Position numbers and translations under genes: made by a program. 5,880 nucleotides of DNA from Balneolales bacterium (lineage in GTDB: Bacteria > Bacteroidota > Rhodothermia > Balneolales > Natronogracilivirgulaceae): assembly GCA_007131535.1 (NCBI GenBank), contig SLQI01000257.1:1-5880 (forward strand), read 5' to 3'. Below the pieces are notes generated by a model that had not been told where the DNA came from, did not search any database, and saw only the letters and a program-made list of their open reading frames with translations. Within the stretch, counting starts at the first letter, position 1, and each line of letters opens with the position of its first letter. Positions 1 to 5,067 of the stretch are shown here, one piece after another.

Positions 1-458
1 ACACCGAACCTGACCCGCGAGAAGATCTCAACGGTATGGACATGGGCCGTAAGCTGCTCATCCTCGCCAGGGAAGCCGGGTATCAACTGGAGCCGGCCGA
101 TATTGAGATTGAAAACCTGGTGCCGGAAGAAGCCCGTGATCAGGGCGATATTGAACATTTCTTTAAAGTGCTTGAAGCTCACGACGAAGATTTTGCCAGA
201 CAGATTGAACAGGCTGATAAAGAGAACAAACTTCTGCGCTATGTGGCCAGGTTTGAAAACGGAAAAGGCCGGGTAAGCCTCGAAAAAATCGATAAGAACC
301 ATCCGTTCGCGGCTATCCAGGGAAGCGATAACATCGTGGTGATTACTTCCCGGCATTATGCCGACCGACCCCTGACCGTAATTGGCCCGGGAGCCGGAGC
401 TTATGTAACTTCAAGCGGTGTAATTTCCGATATACTTAAAATCGGCCGGTACGGTTAA
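1..458 (+). CDS. thrA: Bifunctional aspartokinase / homoserine dehydrogenase, C-terminal part (5' truncated by window)
   Basis: This is the last 151 complete codons of ThrA, read in the frame beginning at base 3 and ending in TAA at 456-458. It covers the end of the homoserine dehydrogenase domain, which reduces aspartate semialdehyde to homoserine with NAD(P)H in the cytoplasm. The fragment opens with TEPDPREDLNGMDMGRK, which fits the homoserine dehydrogenase signature (P-x2-D-L-x-G-x-D-x3-K). The Asp at 39-41 and Lys at 51-53 correspond to the catalytic Asp/Lys pair known from the family. Downstream, LLILAREAGYQLEPADIEIE and the GPGAGAYVTSSGVISDIL tail match the ThrA type rather than stand-alone Hom, which carries an ACT domain at the C-terminus; no ACT domain is seen here. 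The aspartokinase half lies outside the window, so the bifunctional call is inferred from the similarity of this tail to enterobacterial ThrA. An internal ATG at 36 is not the start, because the frame is open to the window edge. thrB follows after 7 bp, so the two are almost certainly cotranscribed. Confidence 0.93.
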   Translation, partial: TEPDPREDLNGMDMGRKLLILAREAGYQLEPADIEIENLVPEEARDQGDIEHFFKVLEAHDEDFARQIEQADKENKLLRYVARFENGKGRVSLEKIDKNHPFAAIQGSDNIVVITSRHYADRPLTVIGPGAGAYVTSSGVISDILKIGRYG

Positions 459-465
459 ATCTATC

Positions 466-1410
466 ATGTTCGCGTACAATTATGTAAGAATTTTTGCGCC
501 CGCCACGATTGCCAACGTTGGCTGCGGCTTTGATGTGATGGGGCTGGCACTTAATGAACCTGGCGACGAAATCGTTGTAAGCCGGTCGGATAAACCCGGA
601 GTCCGCATCACGGATATTACCGGGGATGGCGGTCTACTGCCGAGGGATGCTGAAAAAAATACTGCGGGAATCGGCCTGGTTAAACTTTGGGAAAAACTGG
701 GTGCCGAAGGCGGTCTTGAAGTTGAAATCCACAAAAAAATGCCGATGGGCAGCGGACTCGGTTCCAGTGCCGCAAGCGCAGTGGGAGGTGTTGCAGCCTT
801 CAACGCCTTACTGGAAACCCCGATGCCGAACGAACAGCTCTTGCCCTACATTCTTGAAGGCGAGCGTGTAGCCTGCGGCACACCTCATGCCGACAACGCC
901 GCCCCGGGTTTATACGGCGGTTTTGTTTTGGTGCGAAGTTCTGATCCGGTGGATGTCATCCCCATCAACTCTCCCGAGGATTTGTATGCGGCGGTACTTC
1001 ATCCACATATCGAGATTCTGACCGAGGATACCCGCCGGATTTTACGCAAAAACATCCCGCTCTCACTTGCCGTGCGCCAATGGGCCAATGTTGGAGGGTT
1101 GATTGCCGGACTGCTCAACCGGGACTATGATCTCATTTCGCGTTCCCTGCCCGATGTCGTCATAGAGCCGGTGCGCAGTGTGCTTATTCCCGGTTTCGAT
1201 GCTGTTAAACACAGTGCTCTGGACAGCGGGGCACTCGGTTGTAGTATTTCCGGGTCCGGCCCCTCCATATTCGCGCTTTGCCGGGGTGAAGAGCAGGCAC
1301 GCAGATCCGGCAAAGCCATGCAACAAACCCTGGACCGCCTGGAGCTGGAAAGCGATCTTTATATTTCACCGATCAACAATGAGGGTCCTAAAATTCTCGA
1401 GCGGAAGTGA
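466..1410 (+). CDS. thrB: Homoserine kinase (GHMP kinase family)
   Basis: The gene encodes 314 residues, normal for ThrB, which phosphorylates homoserine with ATP to O-phosphohomoserine in the cytoplasm. All three GHMP-kinase motifs are visible: the N-terminal APATIANVGCGFDVMGLAL (residues 11-29); the glycine/serine-rich ATP-phosphate loop PMGSGLGSSAASA (93-105); and the C-terminal glycine motif GALGCSISGSGPSIFAL (255-271). The HADNAAPGLYGG segment (141-152) is the conserved region after the ATP loop. The ATG at 466 is the only sensible start, since motif 1 follows within ten residues. No Shine-Dalgarno precedes it; the upstream bases are GGTTAAATCTATC. The 7-bp gap after the thrA stop suggests translational coupling or at least one transcript. 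The coding sequence is complete with no frameshift. The reverse strand and other frames across it stay open for long stretches, but these have no family resemblance and are codon-bias shadows. Confidence 0.97.
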   Translation: MFAYNYVRIFAPATIANVGCGFDVMGLALNEPGDEIVVSRSDKPGVRITDITGDGGLLPRDAEKNTAGIGLVKLWEKLGAEGGLEVEIHKKMPMGSGLGSSAASAVGGVAAFNALLETPMPNEQLLPYILEGERVACGTPHADNAAPGLYGGFVLVRSSDPVDVIPINSPEDLYAAVLHPHIEILTEDTRRILRKNIPLSLAVRQWANVGGLIAGLLNRDYDLISRSLPDVVIEPVRSVLIPGFDAVKHSALDSGALGCSISGSGPSIFALCRGEEQARRSGKAMQQTLDRLELESDLYISPINNEGPKILERK

Positions 1411-1525
1411 ATTCAGTACTGCAGAATATGCCGGGATTTTGGGATCATTTCCCGGGATCAATTTCTTTTTCGCTGACAATCACTGACTGCTCTGTTGATG
1501 CTGAGTTTCGAATCAAATAAAACCC
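1411..1525 (+). other. thrB-thrC spacer with GGGAT repeats and a weak stem-loop
   Basis: This 115-bp gap contains no gene. Its first half carries GGGAT three times (1433-1437, 1441-1445, 1454-1458), two of them extended to GGGATCA. It also has a short inverted repeat, CCGGGA (1431-1436) with TCCCGG (1450-1455), enclosing 13 nt, and a T-rich stretch (ATTTCTTTTT, 1461-1470) begins 5 nt after the stem. It could be a weak terminator or attenuator that lowers thrC expression relative to thrAB, but the stem is only 6 bp. No Thr-codon-rich leader peptide and no convincing promoter are seen. A second AT-rich pair, TTGAT (1495-1499) and ATCAA (1512-1516), lies just before thrC. The regulatory role is inference only. 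Confidence 0.3.
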
Positions 1526-2824
1526 ATGAAATTTATCAGTACAAGGGATACGGATACCCCGGTTACACTTCGGGAAGCGGTGATGAAAGGGCTGGCTTCT
1601 GACGGAGGGCTTTTTATGCCCCGGGAGATTCCGGTTCTTCCGAAGAATTGGTGGAATAATTTATCCGGTATGGATGATCACTCCATTGCTGCCGGATTGC
1701 TACAGCCTTATCTGCAAGATTCTTTTACGCAGCAGGAAATTTTTGACATCTGCCGGGAGAGCCTCACCTTCCCCACCCCGCTTCGTCAGTTGGATGAGCA
1801 TACCTGGCTGCTGGAATTATTTCACGGGCCGACCCTCGCATTTAAAGATGTAGGTGCCCGGTTTCTGGCGAATGTCATGGAGCGTTTGTTAGCGGAAAAA
1901 AATGAGAAGATAACGATCCTCACTGCTACCTCCGGGGATACCGGAAGTGCCGTTGCTCAGGCATTTTACGGATCAGATTTTGTAGACGTTGTAGTTTTGT
2001 ATCCCTCGGGGAAAATCAGCCGGGTTCAGGAACAGCAAATCGCTACGCTCGGGAAAAACATAGCCGCCCTGGAGGTCCGGGGCAACTTTGATGACTGCCA
2101 GCGGATGGTGAAAGAAGCATTCAACAATCGGGAGATCCGGCAGCAGTTACAGCTGACCTCGGCCAACTCCATTAATATCATGCGTCTGCTGCCTCAGATG
2201 ATTTATTATGCTTTGGCAGTGCGGGATTTAAGCAGATCAGCCAATACCCCGGTTTTTTCAGTTCCGAGTGGAAATTTCGGCAATCTCACTGCCGGTTTAA
2301 TCGCCCATAGGATGGGAATGCCGGCTGAATACTTTATCGCCGCCTGTAATGCCAATCACGTTTTTCCTGATTTTCTGGAAACCGGATCCTACACTCCTCA
2401 TCCGAGCTTAGCCACTCTTTCCAATGCTATGGATGTAGGGGATCCCAGTAATTTTGAAAGAATGCGGTTCCTGTTTGGAGATGAAGTAAGCTCATTCCGG
2501 GATAACCTCCGCAGCCGAAGCTATAATGACGAGCATATACTGAGGGCTATCACCGAAGTATATCAGAAATATCAATACATCGCAGACCCCCATACGGCCG
2601 TCGGGTGGTTGGCATGGCAGGATTTCCGAACTGCTTCGGAGCCTTCACCGGGGATTATCTTGTCAACAGCGCATCCGGCAAAATTCGGGGATACAGTTAT
2701 ACAGGCCATCGGCCAGGAGCCTGAAATACCGGAGCGGCTCGCGCGCAACCTCGATCAGGATAAACTTTCGGTAACCATTGATAGTCAAAGTGAGGCCTTA
2801 TTCGACTATCTCCGGCAGAAGTAA
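1526..2824 (+). CDS. thrC: Threonine synthase (PLP-dependent)
   Basis: This 432-residue protein has almost the same length as the E. coli enzyme. It converts O-phosphohomoserine to threonine and phosphate, the last step of the pathway begun by the two upstream genes. HGPTLAFKDVGAR (residues 100-112) contains Lys107, the expected Schiff-base lysine for pyridoxal phosphate. Other landmarks are TATSGDTGSAVA (133-144), SANSINIMRLLPQ (212-224), the cofactor phosphate loop PSGNFGNLTAG (247-257), ATLSNAMDVGDPSN (296-309) and LSTAHPAKF (379-387). The N-terminus, MKFISTRDTD then GLASDGGLFMP, is the typical start of the E. coli-like class, which supports ATG 1526. No Shine-Dalgarno is present; the start is preceded by A-rich sequence, as at the other housekeeping genes here. 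The 115-bp gap from thrB leaves open whether thrC is transcribed only with thrAB. It converges on the sigma-factor gene. Confidence 0.97.
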   Translation: MKFISTRDTDTPVTLREAVMKGLASDGGLFMPREIPVLPKNWWNNLSGMDDHSIAAGLLQPYLQDSFTQQEIFDICRESLTFPTPLRQLDEHTWLLELFHGPTLAFKDVGARFLANVMERLLAEKNEKITILTATSGDTGSAVAQAFYGSDFVDVVVLYPSGKISRVQEQQIATLGKNIAALEVRGNFDDCQRMVKEAFNNREIRQQLQLTSANSINIMRLLPQMIYYALAVRDLSRSANTPVFSVPSGNFGNLTAGLIAHRMGMPAEYFIAACNANHVFPDFLETGSYTPHPSLATLSNAMDVGDPSNFERMRFLFGDEVSSFRDNLRSRSYNDEHILRAITEVYQKYQYIADPHTAVGWLAWQDFRTASEPSPGIILSTAHPAKFGDTVIQAIGQEPEIPERLARNLDQDKLSVTIDSQSEALFDYLRQK

Positions 2825-2870
2825 GAAAGTCACTTTATTGTTATAGCTTTGCCAATGACTGAGTATTTTA

Positions 2871-2889
2871 GCCACGGATTAACGCGGAT
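2871..2889. repeat. CACGGATTAACGCGGAT-type intergenic motif
   Basis: The bases contain CACGGAT (2873-2879) and CGCGGAT (2883-2889), near-identical units repeated at a 10-bp period. From memory, CACGGATTAACACGGATTAA-like strings recur in intergenic DNA of many unrelated bacteria, often next to GxxExxY-family genes. No such gene is in this window, so this would be an isolated remnant. The string is short and chance resemblance is possible. Confidence 0.35.
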
Positions 2890-2988
2890 CTGCCGGTAGT
2901 GTTTGTTGCAAAACTATCAAATATTTACTCTGTTTTTATAGCCGGTTTTATCTTCATGCAACTAAGTCGCGCTGCCCCCCCCCACTTG

Positions 2989-3055
2989 TTGTCATTTCGA
3001 GATCCTAATCCCACCTTCGTTGGCACTGTTGATAAGGTGACAGAAATCTACCAAA
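2989..3055. repeat. Degenerate or split REP-like intergenic element
   Basis: TTGTCATTTCGAG (2989-3001) and GACAGAAATCTAC (3039-3051) resemble the two ends of a short intergenic repeat common in Bacteroidota-like genomes, of the form GTCATTTCGAnnnnnnnnnGAGAAATCT. In an intact copy the two ends are about ten bases apart. Here 37 bases separate them, so the copy is either diverged or carries an insertion. A C9 tract lies 5 bp upstream of the first piece. The family resemblance is from memory, not a search. Confidence 0.4.
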
Positions 3056-3067
3056 AACCTAAACGCC

Positions 3068-3113
3068 GGCCGAGTGCGCTGTGTCCGACTACCGACGGAT
3101 CCCCGCACCGGCC
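3068..3113. repeat. GC-rich imperfect hairpin (REP-like palindrome)
   Basis: GGCCGAGTGCG (3068-3078) pairs with CGCACCGGCC (3104-3113) through ten base pairs, interrupted by one bulged A at 3073. The 25-nt interior has a second small stem, TCCG (3084-3087) with CGGA (3096-3099). No T-run follows on the plus strand and no A-run precedes on it, so it does not look like an ordinary intrinsic terminator in either direction. It may belong to the adjacent REP-like debris, or stop convergent transcripts by structure alone. Confidence 0.5.
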
Positions 3114-3154
3114 CATTATCACCACGCGTGCTCACGTCGTAGCCGGACATCACA

Positions 3155-3793
3155 TCAATACTGATGCATTTTATCTTTGAGCGTTTTATTCAGTAGTTCG
3201 CGGGCTCTGAACAGGTGAGCCTTTACAGTTCCCAGCGGCTGGCCGATTTCTTCTGAAATCTCATGGTAGCTTTTTTCTTCCATGTGCCGCATTTGAATTA
3301 CCCTGCGATACTTTTCCGGAAGCTGTTCAATGGCTTCTTCCACCATGTTTTTACGCTGCTGTTTAATCAGCGGCTCATCCGTTTCGGAATGGGGATCGGC
3401 CGGCTCAAAATGCATTTCCCCGTCTTTTCCTTCCACCGGCTCATCGAGGGAATAGGTTTTGAGCTTTCGCTTCCTGAGATAGTCAATACTATGATTCGTA
3501 GCGATGCGGTACAGCCAGGTTGAAAACGCATAACTTCGGTTATAGGACTCAATGCTGTTGAATGCTTTGGTGAAAACCTCCTGAATGAGATCCTCCACCA
3601 TCTCCTGATTTCGTACTATTTTAACGATATGGTAGTAAAGCGCACGATTATATTTCTCCATCAGCCGGGCATATGCCGATTCATCCCCCTTTAGGGCCCG
3701 GTTAACCAGTTGTAAGTCTTCCTGGCTGCTCTCGGATTGGTTGGAATTTTGCTGTGATGCCTGATCCTCGGACGAAGACATGAATTTTAACAT
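3155..3793 (-). CDS. ECF-type RNA polymerase sigma factor
   Basis: The product is a 212-residue sigma-70-family factor of the extracytoplasmic-function (RpoE-like) group, which directs core RNA polymerase to specific promoters. Region 2 spans about residues 41-110, with YARLMEKYNRALYYHIVKIV, the DLIQEVFTKAF signature (68-78) and FSTWLYRIATNHSIDYLRKRK (90-110; regions 2.3-2.4, core binding and -10 recognition). After an acidic linker (112-145), region 4 covers about 151-205. Its LPEKYRRVIQMRHMEEKSYHEI leads into the -35-binding helix-turn-helix around IGQPLGTVKAHLFRARELL. Region 3 is absent, as in all ECF factors. The first 27 residues are Ser/Gln/Glu-rich and probably disordered. ATG 3793 is used here; an in-frame ATG four codons later (3779-3781) is equally possible, and neither has a Shine-Dalgarno. 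No anti-sigma gene is adjacent: upstream is divergent rsgA, downstream convergent thrC. Its regulon and stimulus cannot be told from the sequence. Confidence 0.93.
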   Translation of the reverse strand: MLKFMSSSEDQASQQNSNQSESSQEDLQLVNRALKGDESAYARLMEKYNRALYYHIVKIVRNQEMVEDLIQEVFTKAFNSIESYNRSYAFSTWLYRIATNHSIDYLRKRKLKTYSLDEPVEGKDGEMHFEPADPHSETDEPLIKQQRKNMVEEAIEQLPEKYRRVIQMRHMEEKSYHEISEEIGQPLGTVKAHLFRARELLNKTLKDKMHQY

Positions 3794-3802
3794 TAGCAGG
3801 TG

Positions 3803-3831
3803 TTGTGCGTAAGTAAATTAAAATACATAAT
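3803..3831 (+). promoter_or_regulatory. Possible promoter for rsgA
   Basis: TTGTGC (3803-3808) and CATAAT (3826-3831) are separated by 17 bp and match sigma-70-type -35/-10 boxes at 3/6 and 5/6 positions. This lies in the AT-rich divergent spacer and would give a leader of roughly 115 nt before rsgA. It is weak: in AT-rich DNA such matches arise by chance, and Bacteroidota promoters follow a different consensus (TTTG and TAnnTTTG), which I could not place convincingly here. Confidence 0.18.
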
Positions 3832-3844
3832 GACGGAACACTTT

Positions 3845-3858
3845 TAAACAAAAGTTTA
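3845..3858. promoter_or_regulatory. Short perfect inverted repeat in divergent spacer
   Basis: TAAAC (3845-3849), AAAA, GTTTA (3854-3858) is a perfect 5-bp dyad about 52 bp upstream of the sigma-factor start and about 97 bp upstream of rsgA. It could be an operator for either gene. The spacer is AT-rich, so a 5-bp dyad is only weak evidence. Confidence 0.2.
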
Positions 3859-3926
3859 CATGAAGGATGTTAAAATTACCGCATCCATCAAAATAACGCT
3901 GAATCATTCTTACAAAGGTGATATTT

Positions 3927-3960
3927 TTTTCATTCATTCAAAACACAAAATGAATTGAAA
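3927..3960 (+). promoter_or_regulatory. AT-rich stem enclosing the rsgA start codon
   Basis: ATTCATT (3932-3938) pairs with AATGAAT (3949-3955) around a 10-nt loop. Beyond one mismatch (3931/3956), TTTT (3927-3930) can pair with GAAA (3957-3960), including one G-U. In mRNA this would bury the TTG start at 3955-3957. The stem is nearly all A-U, so its stability is doubtful and a regulatory role is speculation. Confidence 0.25.
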
Positions 3961-4866
3961 GCCAGAGTACTACAAACTACCGGAAGTTGGTATAAACTCG
4001 AAACCGAAACAGGTGATGTTTTGGACGGTCGTCTGCGGGGTAAACTCAGACTCAGCGACCTGGATGTAACCAATCCGGTTGCCGTGGGCGACCTGGTCTC
4101 TATTGAGATTGAAGAGGATAATACAGCCTCCATCTTCGAAATTGAGGATCGCCGGAACCTGATACTACGTCAATCCACCCGACAGGGAAAGCATGTCAAG
4201 AATCAGATTATCGCCGCCAATGTGGATCTTGCAGTAGCCGTCCAGGCTGCGGCTAAACCAGTCCCCAAACCAGGTTTTATAGATCGTTTTCTGGTCAGCT
4301 GTGAAGCTTACGGAGTAGAACCGGCCATCGTTTTCAACAAAATGGACCTGAGCAAAGGGAAAAAGGAACAAAAGGTTAATGAACTTACGTCCATCTATCT
4401 GTCCCTTGGCTATACCGTCCTGCACACTTCCATTCAGGACCCCGGCTCCATAGAAGCGTTTTCCGGGTTGATTAAAGACAAGCTTGTGGTATTAGTCGGC
4501 CACTCCGGGGTCGGGAAGTCTTCTTTAATCAACGCAATAGACCCGGAGCTGAATCTAAAAATAGCCGAGGTTTCAAAGTCCTCGGAAAAAGGCCGCCACA
4601 CTACAACGTTCGCCCAGCTGCACCGGCTGTCCAACGGAGCCATGCTGGTAGATACGCCGGGCATCCGGGAGTTCGGCCTGGTTAATATCGAACCCGGTGA
4701 ACTTTCTCTTTACTTCCCGGAGATGAAAACAGAACGGGAAAACTGTCGGTTTTACAACTGCACTCATGAACATGAACCCGGATGCTCTGTAATTCAAAAG
4801 GTAGAAGAAGGGATGATTTCCAGTCAGCGGTATGAATCGTATCTTAATATCTTGTACTCCCTGTAA
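3955..4866 (+). CDS. rsgA: Ribosome small subunit-dependent GTPase A (circularly permuted)
   Basis: RsgA (YjeQ/YloQ) is a cytoplasmic GTPase that checks late 30S subunit maturation and whose GTPase activity is stimulated by the 30S subunit. The 303 residues show its order: an N-terminal OB-fold (about 1-70, beginning MKARVLQTTGSWYKL, with TNPVAVGD at 39-46), then a permuted GTPase domain in which G4 NKMD (128-131) precedes G1 GHSGVGKSS (182-190), the switch GRHTTT (213-218) and G3 DTPGIREF (233-240). The C-terminal zinc site is Cys264, Cys269, His271 and Cys277, with the same spacing as the E. coli protein. The start is taken as TTG 3955, because the family N-terminus begins exactly there. 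The frame is open upstream only to a stop at 3919-3921 and has no ATG or GTG in between. An ATG at 3950 is out of frame and ends at once (ATGAATTGA), overlapping the TTG. No Shine-Dalgarno is visible. The protein is slightly shorter than E. coli RsgA at the N-terminus, as is usual in this group. Confidence 0.95.
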   Translation: MKARVLQTTGSWYKLETETGDVLDGRLRGKLRLSDLDVTNPVAVGDLVSIEIEEDNTASIFEIEDRRNLILRQSTRQGKHVKNQIIAANVDLAVAVQAAAKPVPKPGFIDRFLVSCEAYGVEPAIVFNKMDLSKGKKEQKVNELTSIYLSLGYTVLHTSIQDPGSIEAFSGLIKDKLVVLVGHSGVGKSSLINAIDPELNLKIAEVSKSSEKGRHTTTFAQLHRLSNGAMLVDTPGIREFGLVNIEPGELSLYFPEMKTERENCRFYNCTHEHEPGCSVIQKVEEGMISSQRYESYLNILYSL

Positions 4867-4892
4867 CAAAGTAAGTGTACTGATTCTGATAA

Positions 4893-4921
4893 TTGACAGG
4901 GTGGTTATTGGTAAAAATAAA
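4893..4921 (+). promoter_or_regulatory. Possible sigma-70-type promoter upstream of the chimeric outer-membrane gene
   Basis: A perfect TTGACA (4893-4898) is followed after 17 bp by AATAAA (4916-4921), which matches TATAAT at 4 of 6 positions. The implied leader would be roughly 140 nt. A competing Bacteroidota-style candidate lies closer to the gene: TTTA (4992-4995), 21 bp, then TACCTGTG (5017-5024), each one base off TTTG/TAnnTTTG. I cannot choose between them from sequence alone. Confidence 0.25.
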
Positions 4922-4936
4922 TAGTTATCTCCGGTT

Positions 4937-5031
4937 TATAATCGGTATCAGTTATAGATCAGACCAAAACACAAACCCGCTCCATGACCCATTTAGAAAT
5001 TTTTTTTCGTAAACTATACCTGTGTGATCAC
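4937..5031. promoter_or_regulatory. Leader region with dyad symmetries and a T8 run
   Basis: Between rsgA and the last gene the 201-bp spacer contains no gene. It holds the dyad TATAA (4937-4941) / TTATA (4952-4956) with a 10-bp centre, a T8 tract (5000-5007) with no stem before it, and the perfect 8-bp palindrome GTGATCAC (5024-5031) 36 bp before the start codon. Any of these could bind a regulator; none matches a site I can name with confidence. No clear terminator for rsgA is visible. Confidence 0.2.
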
Positions 5032-5058
5032 CAAATAAACTCTATAGCAGTAAAAGAA

Positions 5059-5063
5059 GGAGG
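5059..5063 (+). promoter_or_regulatory. Strong Shine-Dalgarno (GGAGG) fixing the start at 5068
   Basis: GGAGG, extended to AGAAGGAGGA, sits 4 nt before ATG 5068. It is the only strong ribosome binding site in the window and, together with the signal peptide that follows, decides the start of the last gene. Confidence 0.75.
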
Positions 5064-5067
5064 ATTT

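Larger units (their letters stand above)
2825..3154. other. Convergent intergenic region of repeat-like debris
   Basis: This 330-bp stretch between the ends of thrC and the sigma-factor gene holds no gene I can support. From left to right it contains: an AT-rich tail; a GCCACGGATTAACGCGGAT motif (2871-2889); a C9 tract (2975-2983); two separated pieces resembling a common intergenic repeat (2989-3001 and 3039-3051); and a GC-rich imperfect hairpin (3068-3113), followed by an 8-bp palindrome CACGCGTG (3123-3130). One frame stays open from a GTG at 2899 to 3180, but it overlaps the sigma gene, translates to composition with no family resemblance and is judged spurious. No clear intrinsic terminator is visible for either convergent gene. 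Confidence 0.6.

Noticed and set aside
480..803. A long antisense open frame across the start of thrB, and similar overlapping frames around 626-871 and 1063-1486.
   Set aside because: They lie wholly or largely inside a clearly functional homoserine kinase gene, have low-complexity or family-less translations, and are explained by the codon bias of thrB.
2826..2836. AAAGTCACTTT just after the thrC stop as a terminator.
   Set aside because: It is a near-perfect palindrome of AT-rich bases with almost no loop, and no T-run follows. It is too weak to call an intrinsic terminator.
2825..3154. Possibility of a CRISPR array, insertion sequence or small RNA in the intergenic region.
   Set aside because: There are no regularly spaced direct repeats, no transposase remnant, no terminal inverted repeats with target duplication, and no clear promoter-terminator pair. 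Only isolated repeat-like pieces are present.
2899..3180. A 93-codon plus-strand open frame from a GTG in the thrC-sigma intergenic region.
   Set aside because: It overlaps the end of the sigma-factor gene, starts at GTG with no ribosome binding site, runs through the C9 tract and the hairpin, and its translation resembles no family I know. It looks like chance openness in GC-rich repeat DNA.
3263..3523. Plus-strand open frame opposite the sigma-factor gene.
   Set aside because: It is fully antisense to an intact ECF sigma gene with complete region 2 and region 4 motifs, and has no start context or recognisable domain.
5000..5007. T8 tract as the terminator of rsgA.
   Set aside because: No stable stem directly precedes it, and it lies 134 bp beyond the rsgA stop.
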